Origin: Mucilaginibacter sp.
Lineage (GTDB): Bacteria > Bacteroidota > Bacteroidia > Sphingobacteriales > Sphingobacteriaceae
NCBI RefSeq assembly: GCF_025359345.1
Contig: NZ_JANYGQ010000031.1
Span: 1-64,000, forward strand
DNA length: 64,000 nucleotides
Direction: 5' to 3'
Of this stretch, positions 26,685-35,520 are shown piece by piece. The notes under the pieces are model-generated. The model was not told where the DNA came from. It was given only the letters and a program-made list of their open reading frames with translations, and did not search any database. Within the stretch, counting starts at the first letter, position 1. The number at the start of each line of letters is the position of its first letter. The position numbers were made by a program, and so were the translations under genes.

Positions 26685-26727
26685 GATTTATTGGATTGAT
26701 AGGATTTTAGGATTAGCTGGGGGGGGG
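26681..26727. repeat. Half repeat (CTAAGATT...GGATT family) followed by a G9 tract
   Basis: CTAAGATTTATTGGATTGAT and following bases at 26681-26714 is a solo unit of the family at 11855-12047. Immediately after it, 26719-26727 is a run of nine G residues. The G-run lies between two convergent genes, so no coding or promoter effect is obvious. Confidence 0.6.
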
Positions 26728-26825
26728 TAGCGCAGCATAACGTATTGTGCGGCGTGGCAAAAGATCTCAGCTTTCGTGAATACTTTGTTAAGCCTTGTCC
26801 TTATTTCCCCTGGAATTGGTGAGCA

Positions 26826-26852
26826 CAACCGCATTTAAAAATGGTGCGGTTG
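26826..26852. terminator. Hairpin downstream of the kelch gene
   Basis: CAACCGCA and TGCGGTTG form an 8-bp GC-rich stem. A second small palindrome, CCAACT...AGTTGG, overlaps the kelch stop codon. No T-run follows, so termination of the minus-strand kelch transcript here is plausible but unproven. Confidence 0.35.
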
Positions 26853-26873
26853 CGCAAGTATACCAACTTTAAA

Positions 26874-27971
26874 TTAGTTGGAAAGTGTAAACACGTCTGC
26901 CTCTTTTGAAGGGCCGCCTGTTGATTGACCACCGGCAAATACAATATCAAAGTCGGCAGCTGCAGCGGCCAGCAAGTTTCGCCCGTTATTTATTGAAAGG
27001 GTGCTCCATGTGCCGCTTTTAATATCATAAACATCAACCACGGTTGATGACCCGGAGCCTTTATAACCTCCACCAAAAACAATTTTGTTGGGGATGCCGG
27101 CAGCCGCGAGGTCTTCACGTGCTTCAGAAAGTTGGCTGGTTGTCCATGTGTTGGTTGAGGTGTCATAGATGTCGGCGGTGTTTACTAAGCCCGCTGCCGC
27201 GGTGTTTCCACCTGCGAAGACAATTTTAGTGCCTGCGCCTGCTCCTGCAAAATGGTCTTTGGCGCTGCTCAGCGTAGCTGTTGTCCAGGCCTGTGTGTTA
27301 ATATCATAAATGTCGACGGTATTTAAAGGCACGCCTGCATCATTGTCGCCACCAGCGAAAATGATTTTGCTGCCCGCCGCAGCTGCCGCAAGGCCTGTGC
27401 GTGCAACACTAAGCTGAGCGGTTGTCCAGGTGTTAGTTAGCGCATTGTATATGTCGACTGTTTTTGAAACGCCTGCCGCACCTTTTCCTCCGGCAAAAAT
27501 TATTATATTACCTAAAGATGCAGCTGCAAGCCCGGCCCGGGCTTCGCTTAGCTGAGCGGTAGTCCAAACGTTTTTGTTTGCGTCGAAAATATCAACTGTT
27601 TTTGAAACGCCTGTTGCCCCTTTTCCGCCGCCAAAAGCAACTTTACCACCACCACCTGCGCCAGCGAGCATATACCGTGCTTCACTTAAATTACCTGCAA
27701 ACCACCTGTTTCCAAGCACATCGTACACATCTACAACTTTTGAAAAAGTAGCGCCATTATCGGCGCTGCCGCCTGCAAAAAAAGCAGCCCCGCCAATACC
27801 GGCACCCGCAAAATTGCTGCGCGCTACGGTCATATCGCCCGTGCCGTTAAAAGTTATTTTTGTAAAGCCGCCACTGTTGTCCACGGGTGGCGCCGGTGTG
27901 CTTTTATTTGAACATGAACTAATCGTCGCCAGTAAAACAGCGGCGCAAATAAGTGAGGATACCTTTTTCAT
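26874..27971 (-). CDS. Kelch-repeat lipoprotein
   Basis: 365 residues from ATG 27971; an upstream start at 28031 would only add 20 residues. The signal peptide ends in TISSCSNKS (lipobox, Cys about residue 20) and is followed by a Pro-rich linker. The mature protein consists of seven tandem kelch-type repeats of about 46 residues, each with a core such as AGAGxxxKIVFAGG, a V-D-I/V-Y-D element and a W-x(2-4)-LS-x-A-R element. Seven blades would close one beta-propeller. Neighbouring repeats are very similar to each other even at DNA level, suggesting recent internal duplication or homogenisation. It is likely surface or periplasmic and may bind a ligand or protein partner; no catalytic copper site of galactose oxidase is apparent. 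Confidence 0.85.
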   Translation of the reverse strand: MKKVSSLICAAVLLATISSCSNKSTPAPPVDNSGGFTKITFNGTGDMTVARSNFAGAGIGGAAFFAGGSADNGATFSKVVDVYDVLGNRWFAGNLSEARYMLAGAGGGGKVAFGGGKGATGVSKTVDIFDANKNVWTTAQLSEARAGLAAASLGNIIIFAGGKGAAGVSKTVDIYNALTNTWTTAQLSVARTGLAAAAAGSKIIFAGGDNDAGVPLNTVDIYDINTQAWTTATLSSAKDHFAGAGAGTKIVFAGGNTAAAGLVNTADIYDTSTNTWTTSQLSEAREDLAAAGIPNKIVFGGGYKGSGSSTVVDVYDIKSGTWSTLSINNGRNLLAAAAADFDIVFAGGQSTGGPSKEADVFTLSN

Positions 27972-28160
27972 ACAGTAAAGTTTAATATAATAAAGCAACC
28001 AAAAGCATCGGTATAATAACGGCAAATGCAATGATTGTATTGTTAATTACGGGTAAGAACACCGTTTTGATACAGCTGTTTTAAAAGAAAATAGTTTAAT
28101 TGCTTGTACTTAACAATGCTGTAAGATAGGTAGTTAGGTTGCCTTTCAGTTAAATCAAAT

Positions 28161-28826
28161 TTAAAATAGTAACAAATAATAATCCAGTAAGAAATGGCAG
28201 GCTATCAAAATTTTTATGTTGCGATATTTTTGGTAATGCCAGCCAAACAATATACCGAACGCAAGGGTGTAAAGTATATAGCCCATAGTACCGTATCCTA
28301 AGTGACCAAGTGAAAAGGCGAGGGCTGATAACACAATTCCGTATCTCGCATCTTCGAAAAAGAGCTGTATCCTGGGAATTAAATACCCTCTGAAAATCAG
28401 TTCCTCGGTTATGGACGCTGTTATTACACCAAAAAGCTTTAGTGTTGGAGGCAGATGATATAATTTAAGTACCTGTTGTTGCGAATTATTCCAATGGAGG
28501 TTGTTTAGTGGCGTACTAATTATACCGGCGATGACGTAATTTGATGCTAACAGCACCACTATCCATATAATATAAAAATCAAAGGTGTACCGCCTTTCAT
28601 CCAATAACAAAAAGGAGACTCTTTCAATTTTTAACGCCCACAAATATATGGCTGTAAAAAAAGTCCAAATTAGCCCGCGAGATATTAAAAACCTGCCGGC
28701 GTTTGACGTCGCCGAATGAAAAGGTAGCATGCCTTGTGGGAGATTTATAAACACAATTAAAAGCATACACAGTCCTATACCTGTTAATACCCTTATTTTG
28801 CTAGTAACGCGGGAGTGATTTGCCAT
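28161..28826 (-). CDS. CPBP family intramembrane metalloprotease
   Basis: 221 residues with about seven hydrophobic segments and the complete CPBP (CAAX protease / bacteriocin-processing, Abi) signature: Glu141-Glu142-x3-Arg146 in EELIFRG, His175 in FSLGHLGYG and the third motif His211-x3-Asp215 in HFLLD. Such enzymes cleave within or near membranes; bacterial roles include peptide processing and immunity, but the substrate here is unknown. It follows the DUF6702 gene after 7 bases, so the two are one minus-strand operon. Confidence 0.88.
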   Translation of the reverse strand: MANHSRVTSKIRVLTGIGLCMLLIVFINLPQGMLPFHSATSNAGRFLISRGLIWTFFTAIYLWALKIERVSFLLLDERRYTFDFYIIWIVVLLASNYVIAGIISTPLNNLHWNNSQQQVLKLYHLPPTLKLFGVITASITEELIFRGYLIPRIQLFFEDARYGIVLSALAFSLGHLGYGTMGYILYTLAFGILFGWHYQKYRNIKILIACHFLLDYYLLLF

Positions 28827-28833
28827 AGCCCCC

Positions 28834-29358
28834 TCAAAATGCCTGCTCCAATCTTTTGTCGGGGTAATCCAGCTTTTCGCTTTTTCGTACGCCGTTTATG
28901 GTGATGTGCACAATGTTTATCTGGTCGTCAAACTGGTTGTGCAGCAGGCTTACGTCGACAGCAATTTTTTTAACCGGGGGTGTTTTGTCGGTTTCAATAT
29001 AAACATCGGTCGCCTCTTTGTTAATTTCGAAGCCGAGGTAATTAAGGTTTAATGGAGCAGTGCCGGTTTTAACCTGCAGGTTACCGGTTACGTATTTTTT
29101 TACCAGTGCATCCATGGCGGCATGCATTTCAGCTTTGGTAAGGTCGGTTTTTGCGTGGTATTGTTTGGCCAGCGCAGCTTCAAAATCGTCGGTAAAAATC
29201 GTGCAGATGATTTCCAGCTTACTGTCCTGGTTGTTATAGCTGATGTTGGTGGTGCTTACGTGGATAGGGTGGAAAGCCTTTTTTAATGGCTTTGCCGGTA
29301 GCGCAATACCCAAAGCAATGTAACAATATAGTAACGGTTGATAAATAAAAGCCCACAT
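28834..29358 (-). CDS. DUF6702 family protein
   Basis: 174 residues. A weak signal-like hydrophobic start (LLYCYIALGIALPAKP) precedes the family core FHPIHVSTTNISYNNQDSKLEI...FTDDFEAALAKQ, which I recognise as DUF6702. In Bacteroidota this family is commonly found next to HupE/UreJ membrane proteins and M1 peptidases, which is the arrangement here (HupE/UreJ starts 66 bases away in the opposite direction, then M1). The function is unknown. It is the first gene of a minus-strand pair with the CPBP protease. Confidence 0.8.
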   Translation of the reverse strand: MWAFIYQPLLYCYIALGIALPAKPLKKAFHPIHVSTTNISYNNQDSKLEIICTIFTDDFEAALAKQYHAKTDLTKAEMHAAMDALVKKYVTGNLQVKTGTAPLNLNYLGFEINKEATDVYIETDKTPPVKKIAVDVSLLHNQFDDQINIVHITINGVRKSEKLDYPDKRLEQAF

Positions 29359-29424
29359 AAGGTACCCTGGTTTTTATAGTTAAAAAAACGGCTTAAATTT
29401 AGCGCTTAAATCGGTTAGTTCGCA

Positions 29425-30003
29425 ATGTCCGACTTTGCTTTTTATTTTAAGATGGGTTGGCAGCACATCATTAGTGCCGATGCCCTCGACCATCAGTTGT
29501 TCATTCTTGCCCTGGCATGCGTATTTTCGATCCGCGATATTAAACGGGTACTGATACTGGTTACAGCTTTTACCATTGGCCATTCATTAACGCTGGCTTT
29601 AAGCGTTTATGATGTGATACGGTTTTCGAGCAAATGGGTGGAGTTTTTGATACCCTGCACCATATTTATTACAGCACTGAATAATATATTTCAGATAAAC
29701 CGGAGGGATACAAGTGCGAAGATAAATTATTATCTTGCATTGTGTTTCGGCCTTATCCACGGGATGGGTTTTGCAAACGCTATCCGCATAATGCTGGCAA
29801 AGGATCAAACCATTGGTTTAGGTTTGTTTGGATTTAATATCGGGCTGGAAGCCGGCCAAATTGTGGTGGTGGCTATTATATTGATAATTGGTGTGCTGTT
29901 CTTAAATGTTATCAAGGTGAAACGCCGGGACTGGGTATTTTTCTTGTCGGCTGGCGTTTTTGCATTATCTTTAAAGATGGCTTGGGAGAGATTGCCTTTT
30001 TGA
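29425..30003 (+). CDS. HupE/UreJ family membrane protein
   Basis: 192 residues with five or six helices and the HupE/UreJ_2 pattern: GWQHIISADALDHQLFILAL near the N-terminus (conserved H and D residues), TAFTIGHSLTLALS, and FGLIHGMGFANAIR. Family members have been linked to nickel or cobalt transport, but the Bacteroidota branch has no proven substrate. No hydrogenase or urease genes are nearby. Followed by an M1 peptidase on the same strand after a repeat-bearing gap of 150 bases. Confidence 0.87.
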   Translation: MSDFAFYFKMGWQHIISADALDHQLFILALACVFSIRDIKRVLILVTAFTIGHSLTLALSVYDVIRFSSKWVEFLIPCTIFITALNNIFQINRRDTSAKINYYLALCFGLIHGMGFANAIRIMLAKDQTIGLGLFGFNIGLEAGQIVVVAIILIIGVLFLNVIKVKRRDWVFFLSAGVFALSLKMAWERLPF

Positions 30004-30115
30004 TTTCGGATTTCGGAATTTCGATTTCGGATTTTATATTTTAATACGGAATGATAATTTCGGGTTATAACAGCACCAATTTTCTTTTGGAATTTCGGTC
30101 TTTTCCGAATTTTCG
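30004..30115. repeat. Intergenic GATTTCGG repeat tract
   Basis: Repeated GATTTCGGATTTCGGAATTT words follow the HupE gene directly and are partly mirrored by GGAATTTCGGTCTTTTCCGA around 30088-30110, giving an imperfect AT-rich hairpin. No coding potential is seen in it. Confidence 0.5.
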
Positions 30116-30153
30116 ACTAACTAGTAAACTGACTAAACAAATAATAATTAACA

Positions 30154-32550
30154 ATGAAAAAAGTTTTTACCTCACTTTTTTGCACCTTGGCTATTGGCGC
30201 TTTTGTAAAGGCGCAGGATATTCAAAACAATCCTACCAGTAATCATGGCAACAAATTTGAACAGTTGGGCACTATTTTAAATACGCCCAATGAGCAGCGC
30301 ACCGCCAGCGGCGCGCCCGGAACCAAGTACTGGCAGCAACGTGCAGATTACGACATCAAATGCGACCTGGACGAAAAGAACCTGAAGCTTACGGGCAGCG
30401 AAACCATCACCTACTATAACAACTCACCCGACCCGCTTGATTACATCTGGCTGCAACTGGACGAAAACGAGCATAACAACAACGACAATGCCAACTATCA
30501 GCAAAGTTCGCTTATGCCGCGCGGGGCAGGTACCTTACAGCTGGACAGGGCTGCGAAAACTGCCGGCGATAATGGCTACGGCGATAAAATAATGAGCATT
30601 ACTGATGCGCTTGGCAAAAGCCTGCCCTACATAGTTAACAAAACCATGCTGCGAATTGATTTGCCTGCCTCTATGAAGCCGGGCACAAAAATGATATTTA
30701 CGGTAAAATGGAACTATAAAATATCCGACAGGATGAGCCTCGGCGGTCGCGGCGGATATGAGTATTTCCCTGGTGATGGTAACTACCTGTTCACCATGAC
30801 GCAGTGGTACCCGCGCCTTTGCGTTTACAGCGATTTCCAGGGGTGGCAAAACCACCAGTTTACCGGCAGGGGGGAATTTGCCTTAACCTTCGGTAACTTT
30901 AAAGTACAGATGACCGTACCGGCAGATCACGTTATCGGAGCAACAGGCGAATGTATTAACTATGCAGCGGTATTAACACCAACTCAACTTGCCCGATATA
31001 ACAAAGCCAAAACTTCAAGCGAGCCTGTTGAAATTGTAACACTTGACGAAGCTAAAAAACGCGAAACATCACCTACTACTGCCAAAAAGACCTGGGTGTT
31101 CCAGGCCAACAACGTGCGCGACTTTGCATGGGGTTCGTCGCGTAAGTTTGTGTGGGATGGTATGGGCCAAAAGGTAAGCGGCAAAACCGTTATGTGTATG
31201 AGCTATTATGGCAAAGAGGCATACAACTTGTACCGCAAGCTGTCGACCAAATTGGTTGCACACACCGTAAAAAGCTACTCGAGCTTTACTTTTCCGTTCC
31301 CTTATCCAGTTGCACAAAGTGTTGAAGCCGCAAATGGTATGGAATACCCGATGATTTGCTTTAACTACGGCCGTACCGAAAAGGATGGAACTTACAGCGA
31401 AAGCACCAAAAACGGGATGATTGGTGTGGTAATCCACGAAGTTGGCCACAACTTTTTCCCGATGATTGTAAACAGCGACGAACGCCAGTGGACATGGATG
31501 GATGAGGGTCTTAACTCGTTTATGGAGTACCTTACCGAGGAACTTTGGGATAACAAATATCCAAGCAAAAAAGGTGCGGCCTATACCATTACCGACTACA
31601 TGAAACTGCCTAAAAACGAGTTGGAGCCGGTAATGTCGAACTCGGAAAACATTGTTCGCTTTGGGCCGAATGCTTATACCAAACCGGCTACTGCGCTGAA
31701 TATTTTGCGCGAAACCATTATGGGCCGTAAATTATTCGACTACGCCTTTAAAGAATATGCCAAACGTTGGGAATTTAAACACCCAACCCCGGCCGACTTT
31801 TTCCGCACCATGGGCGATGCCAGTGGCGAAAACCTGGATTGGTTTTGGAGAGGTTGGTTCTACGGTATCGAGCCTTGCGATATTTCGCTTGATTCGGTAA
31901 AAGTAGCCAAAGCTGATTTGAATGGAAAAATGCCGCAGTTTAACCGCAGGGCAGCAAGAAAAGCTGATGCACCCGCTGTTAATGATTTCGATGATATCTC
32001 AAAAATCCGCAACCGCGAAGACAAAAACATTAAGTTTTATGTTGACCAGGACCCTTCGGTGCAGGATTTTTATTACAAATACGACCGTGGCCTGGCTGCT
32101 GTTGATACCACCAAATTCAACAACATGACCAAAGAACTTGCTACTCCTCAACAGAGCGCCATGGCCGAAGCCATGACCGACGAGGATAAAACCAAATACG
32201 CCGGCAAATACTTCTATCAGCTTGACTTTGGCAACAAAGGCGGCCTGGTAATGCCTATTATTGTTGAGTTTACCTTTGCCGATGGTACGAAAACTGTTGA
32301 CCGCATACCAGCGCAAATCTGGAGGCTTAATGAAAAACACGCTTCCAAATTCTACATACAGGATAAAGAAGTGGCTTCGATTAAACTTGACCCAATGCGC
32401 GAAACCGCAGATATTGACGAAAGCAATAATTATTGGGGCAAAATGCCGGAGCCATCAAAATTCCAGGTGTTTAAACAAAAAGTTAGTGCCGCCGCTGCAA
32501 GGGGCCAGTCAGTGGGTGTAAACCCAATGCAGGTGTCTGGCAGCAAATAA
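30154..32550 (+). CDS. Secreted M1 family metallopeptidase
   Basis: 798 residues with a signal peptide (about 1-20). The gluzincin active site is complete: His428-Glu429-x2-His432 in VVIHEVGHNF, with the third zinc ligand Glu451 in MDEGLN, giving HExxH-x18-E. Upstream, MEYPMI (about 396-401) is the substrate-binding region corresponding to GAMEN of aminopeptidase N, here NGMEYP. An N-terminal beta domain (about 55-260) and a long C-terminal part complete the M1 layout. The protein should act in the periplasm or at the cell surface. A strong terminator follows at 32580. Confidence 0.93.
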   Translation: MKKVFTSLFCTLAIGAFVKAQDIQNNPTSNHGNKFEQLGTILNTPNEQRTASGAPGTKYWQQRADYDIKCDLDEKNLKLTGSETITYYNNSPDPLDYIWLQLDENEHNNNDNANYQQSSLMPRGAGTLQLDRAAKTAGDNGYGDKIMSITDALGKSLPYIVNKTMLRIDLPASMKPGTKMIFTVKWNYKISDRMSLGGRGGYEYFPGDGNYLFTMTQWYPRLCVYSDFQGWQNHQFTGRGEFALTFGNFKVQMTVPADHVIGATGECINYAAVLTPTQLARYNKAKTSSEPVEIVTLDEAKKRETSPTTAKKTWVFQANNVRDFAWGSSRKFVWDGMGQKVSGKTVMCMSYYGKEAYNLYRKLSTKLVAHTVKSYSSFTFPFPYPVAQSVEAANGMEYPMICFNYGRTEKDGTYSESTKNGMIGVVIHEVGHNFFPMIVNSDERQWTWMDEGLNSFMEYLTEELWDNKYPSKKGAAYTITDYMKLPKNELEPVMSNSENIVRFGPNAYTKPATALNILRETIMGRKLFDYAFKEYAKRWEFKHPTPADFFRTMGDASGENLDWFWRGWFYGIEPCDISLDSVKVAKADLNGKMPQFNRRAARKADAPAVNDFDDISKIRNREDKNIKFYVDQDPSVQDFYYKYDRGLAAVDTTKFNNMTKELATPQQSAMAEAMTDEDKTKYAGKYFYQLDFGNKGGLVMPIIVEFTFADGTKTVDRIPAQIWRLNEKHASKFYIQDKEVASIKLDPMRETADIDESNNYWGKMPEPSKFQVFKQKVSAAAARGQSVGVNPMQVSGSK

Positions 32551-32579
32551 AGATAATCAAACCCAAAACCCTTTGCATA

Positions 32580-32615
32580 AGTCGTTAATCATGAAAATGG
32601 TTAACGGCTTTTTTT
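32580..32615 (+). terminator. Rho-independent terminator of the M1 peptidase gene
   Basis: A 13-bp stem (AGTCGTTAATCAT with ATGGTTAACGGCT, G-T pairs included) capped by a GAAA tetraloop is followed by seven T residues. It lies 30 bases after the M1 stop and separates it from the convergent ACP gene. Confidence 0.88.
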
Positions 32616-32628
32616 GTTGTCGGGATGT

Positions 32629-32874
32629 CTACAGGTTTAATTTGGCAGCTATCGAATCAACCATTTCGCCAACGTTTTGCCAGCTCAAAATTTCTTGCGA
32701 TGCAAAGCGGATTTTAAATTGCCGCTCAATAGCCACCACCAATTGGATATGGTTTAACGAATCCCATTCTTCTACGTCGTTGGCGGTTGTGGCTTCGGTT
32801 AAAACAAGGTTATCATCATCCAGCACGTCAATGAAAACATTGTTAACGGTATTTAGTATTTCGTTCCTCTCCAT
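32629..32874 (-). CDS. Acyl carrier protein
   Basis: 81 residues, acidic, with the phosphopantetheine attachment site D-S-L at 38-40 (Ser39) in VEEWDSLNHIQLVVAIE. The sequence is not that of a fatty-acid AcpP (which reads ADSLDTVE); E-W-D-S-L is typical of specialised ACPs found beside FkbH-like proteins. It is the last gene of a minus-strand operon after an FkbH-like protein and a methyltransferase (5-base gap), so its expected cargo is a glycerate- or malate-derived acyl group loaded by FkbH. Confidence 0.92.
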   Translation of the reverse strand: MERNEILNTVNNVFIDVLDDDNLVLTEATTANDVEEWDSLNHIQLVVAIERQFKIRFASQEILSWQNVGEMVDSIAAKLNL

Positions 32875-32879
32875 AGGGG

Positions 32880-33797
32880 TTATAAATAAACAGATTTATC
32901 TTTTTTAACAAATGCCCCGTAAAGGGTCGCTATTTTTAATTTCGCGGCCCGTTGCGGCGATACGTCTTCGGTGAGCAAATCCACTTCTTTTCCAATCTTA
33001 AAACCGGCAACATGGATCATGTCCTGTATAAAATCTGCACTCTCAAACAAATAAATATGGTCTATAGCAGGGGCATTGGTAGGAGTGGTTAAAAATAGCA
33101 CACCATCTTCGCTAAGCAGGTCATTGACTTTTACCAGCAGTTGTAACGGGTTTTCTACATGTTCCAGTACTTCGCCAAGGGTTATAAAGTCAAATTTCTT
33201 ATCGCTGTTGTAATCGTAAATATTTTGGAGGTTGAATTCAACCTGTTCATCCTTTATAAAGTCTTTTGCTAGCGCGATGGATGTTTCGCTGATATCAACA
33301 ACCGTAAAAGACGTTTTGTCGTCCAGTATCTCCAGCGCTTTTGAAAGATAATAACCATGACCGGCGCCGATCTCCAAATAGCTTTTGGTTTCGCCTTTAT
33401 AAGAAGGTAAGTTATGAATGAAAAAATCAACTACCTGGTAATGGTGTTTCCACAAAAACTGCGACATAATTAAACCATGCATATAATATTCCATGGTTTC
33501 CGGCCGGGCATACACGCGCTGGTTTACTTCTTCGAATGTGGTGCTGCTGTATTTGCCCGTACGTAAAAACTCAATAGTCTCGGCATTTACATCTGCAATC
33601 ATTTGCAGGTAACAATCAATGGCGTAGTCTAACGTTTTGTTTTGAGCGTGTAATATGCCGGTATATTTTTCGAAAAAGGCATCCGCTAATTCATAATATC
33701 CATCGTCAAAAAAACCAATGTTCTTTTTCAGCTTTTTGCCGTGCATGGGGTTAAGCACCGCAATTTTATTGTAAATATAATTTACCGGGTGCTCCAT
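32880..33797 (-). CDS. Class I SAM-dependent methyltransferase
   Basis: 305 residues when started at the ATG (33797) that overlaps the fkbH stop codon as TAATG, a typical translational coupling; an upstream in-frame start at 33854 would overlap fkbH by 58 bases. An N-terminal helical region (about 1-130) is followed by the Rossmann SAM domain: motif I YLEIGAGHGYYLSKAL, acidic motif II in FTVVDISET, and FDFITLGEVLEHVENP. The operon position between FkbH and an ACP suggests methylation of an ACP-bound acyl group, analogous to FkbG in methoxymalonyl-ACP synthesis, but this is inferred. Confidence 0.85.
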   Translation of the reverse strand: MEHPVNYIYNKIAVLNPMHGKKLKKNIGFFDDGYYELADAFFEKYTGILHAQNKTLDYAIDCYLQMIADVNAETIEFLRTGKYSSTTFEEVNQRVYARPETMEYYMHGLIMSQFLWKHHYQVVDFFIHNLPSYKGETKSYLEIGAGHGYYLSKALEILDDKTSFTVVDISETSIALAKDFIKDEQVEFNLQNIYDYNSDKKFDFITLGEVLEHVENPLQLLVKVNDLLSEDGVLFLTTPTNAPAIDHIYLFESADFIQDMIHVAGFKIGKEVDLLTEDVSPQRAAKLKIATLYGAFVKKDKSVYL

Positions 33798-35518
33798 TAT
33801 TTGCGGCTGATAAAAGTTTTTTTTGTTTGATAGCCGTCGACCGGTATTGTCCAATATCCATCCTGTTCGGTAAAGCCAAGATTCGCATAATGCTCTTTCA
33901 CTATCCCGTTTTTGACTGTCGGGAGGTATTCACCCTTTAAATATTTAATGCCGATTTTAGCGGCGGCATCAATCAGTTCATTTAATACAAAATTCTCCAT
34001 TCCCCTTTTCAGTACTCGGCAACTCATCAACCAGGTATCTATAAACAAAGTATCGTCGTTTTCCTTTTTTAGGATGGCAACAGCTATCAACGCATTATCG
34101 CCAAATTTATCTTCAAGTCCAAATGAAAATGAGAACACCTGCTCAGATTTCGCCAGCTTCTTCAATTCTGCTTCTGTATATCTTACTGTGCGTAAATTAA
34201 ACTGGTTGGAGCGTTGGGTAAGCTGCGCTACACGTGGAATATTGAAGTTAGTAAATGGTTCAACAACCGAAACCATATTCAAACTTTTTAAAAAATCGTC
34301 CTCGTTAACAAAGCTTTGTTTTTCTGCAGTCCGCTTAGATTCGGTTTGGTAAAGCTTTGTGCGTCCGGCATCTTCATTTGACAGAGACGCAGTTTCGAAC
34401 AGGTTCAGGCTGTACAGATATTCAAGATAATCGGCCGGATCGGAAGGCAGCTCGGGCACAGTAATTTCCGGGATATTTTGCCTAACCATATCGCGTTCAA
34501 ATGGATTGTCATCCAAAAATACCATCGAATCGAAACCAATATTCAGTATGCTTTGAATATGCAGCAGGTTATCAACCTTATTATCCCAGTTAATGGCGAA
34601 CACGGCAACATCTTCAACTTTTAAAACCATATCCGGGTGCTGATCAAAAGCTTCCATTGCAATGGCTTCCGTATTTTTGCTGCAGGCTGCAAGGATGATG
34701 CCCCTGTTTTTCAGTTTTTTTAGCCAGTGTTGCAGTTCGGTAAATGCTTTGCCGATGCCCAGCCCACCGAGCTGTATGTTTTCGATACCGTCATCGCCGA
34801 TCACACCGCCCCAAATAGTGTTGTCCAGGTCAAATACCAGGCATTTCTTGAATTTTCCGTACATACCAGCGATAACCTCAACAGTACGGGCGGCAACTTC
34901 GGGTAAAATATCAATGCTTAAAACCATTCCTGTATTGATATACACCGACGGATGAAAAAGGGTTGCTTTACCGCATTGAATTTGAACCGCTGCTAAATCG
35001 CAAATGTAAAACCCAGCCTTATTCATGGCGTATTCCATCAATCCGTAATTAAGCTTTCGGGTTTGGAATAGGAACGAGGACTGTGTTTTATTGGCGTAGC
35101 TACCAAAAACGCCATCATTTATTTCGGGGAAATTGTAGTGAATGATTTTTGCCGTTAAGCCGGAATTTATCGCGGCCGTCAGATTTTCAACCTGCTTTAA
35201 TCGTTCTTCGGCTAAGCTGCTGTAATCTTCCGGGTTTAGTTTGTTATATTTTTGAAGCAGATGGTGCGACGAATGAAAAATAATAACAACATCAGGTTGA
35301 TAAGCATAAAATTCCGAAGCCTGGTCAAATACCTGTCGCTCAATTTGGGCGAAACCGGCCTCCCAAATTTGTAAATCAAACCCCATATCATAGCCTGTTC
35401 CACGCAAAGCGATAGTCAGTAATTGCGTTGGGTTATCGCCTAGCAACGCAACTTTAACAGGTGTCAAATTTGAAAAGTCGTTCTTCAGGTTTTTTTTCAG
35501 CTCCGAAAAAATCTTCAT
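33797..35518 (-). CDS. FkbH-like HAD-IIIC family protein
   Basis: 573 residues. An N-terminal SGNH-like part (about 20-200) is followed by the HAD-IIIC domain with Asp230 and Asp232 in VFDLDNTIWGGVIG and the distal FLDDNPFERDMVR motif (about 345). The C-terminus (about 430-573) has the GNAT-like region characteristic of FkbH (LTQRSNQFNLRTVRYT...WLMSCRVLKRGMENFVL). FkbH proteins take 1,3-bisphosphoglycerate, dephosphorylate it and load glycerate onto an ACP as the thioester. First gene of the operon with the methyltransferase and ACP. Notably, no polyketide or peptide synthetase is in the window. Confidence 0.92.
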   Translation of the reverse strand: MKIFSELKKNLKNDFSNLTPVKVALLGDNPTQLLTIALRGTGYDMGFDLQIWEAGFAQIERQVFDQASEFYAYQPDVVIIFHSSHHLLQKYNKLNPEDYSSLAEERLKQVENLTAAINSGLTAKIIHYNFPEINDGVFGSYANKTQSSFLFQTRKLNYGLMEYAMNKAGFYICDLAAVQIQCGKATLFHPSVYINTGMVLSIDILPEVAARTVEVIAGMYGKFKKCLVFDLDNTIWGGVIGDDGIENIQLGGLGIGKAFTELQHWLKKLKNRGIILAACSKNTEAIAMEAFDQHPDMVLKVEDVAVFAINWDNKVDNLLHIQSILNIGFDSMVFLDDNPFERDMVRQNIPEITVPELPSDPADYLEYLYSLNLFETASLSNEDAGRTKLYQTESKRTAEKQSFVNEDDFLKSLNMVSVVEPFTNFNIPRVAQLTQRSNQFNLRTVRYTEAELKKLAKSEQVFSFSFGLEDKFGDNALIAVAILKKENDDTLFIDTWLMSCRVLKRGMENFVLNELIDAAAKIGIKYLKGEYLPTVKNGIVKEHYANLGFTEQDGYWTIPVDGYQTKKTFISRK

Positions 35519-35520
35519 GA

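Noticed and set aside
32573..32908. 111-codon plus-strand frame over the ACP gene
   Set aside because: The antisense ACP has an intact DSL site and operon context; the plus-strand frame begins within a terminator.
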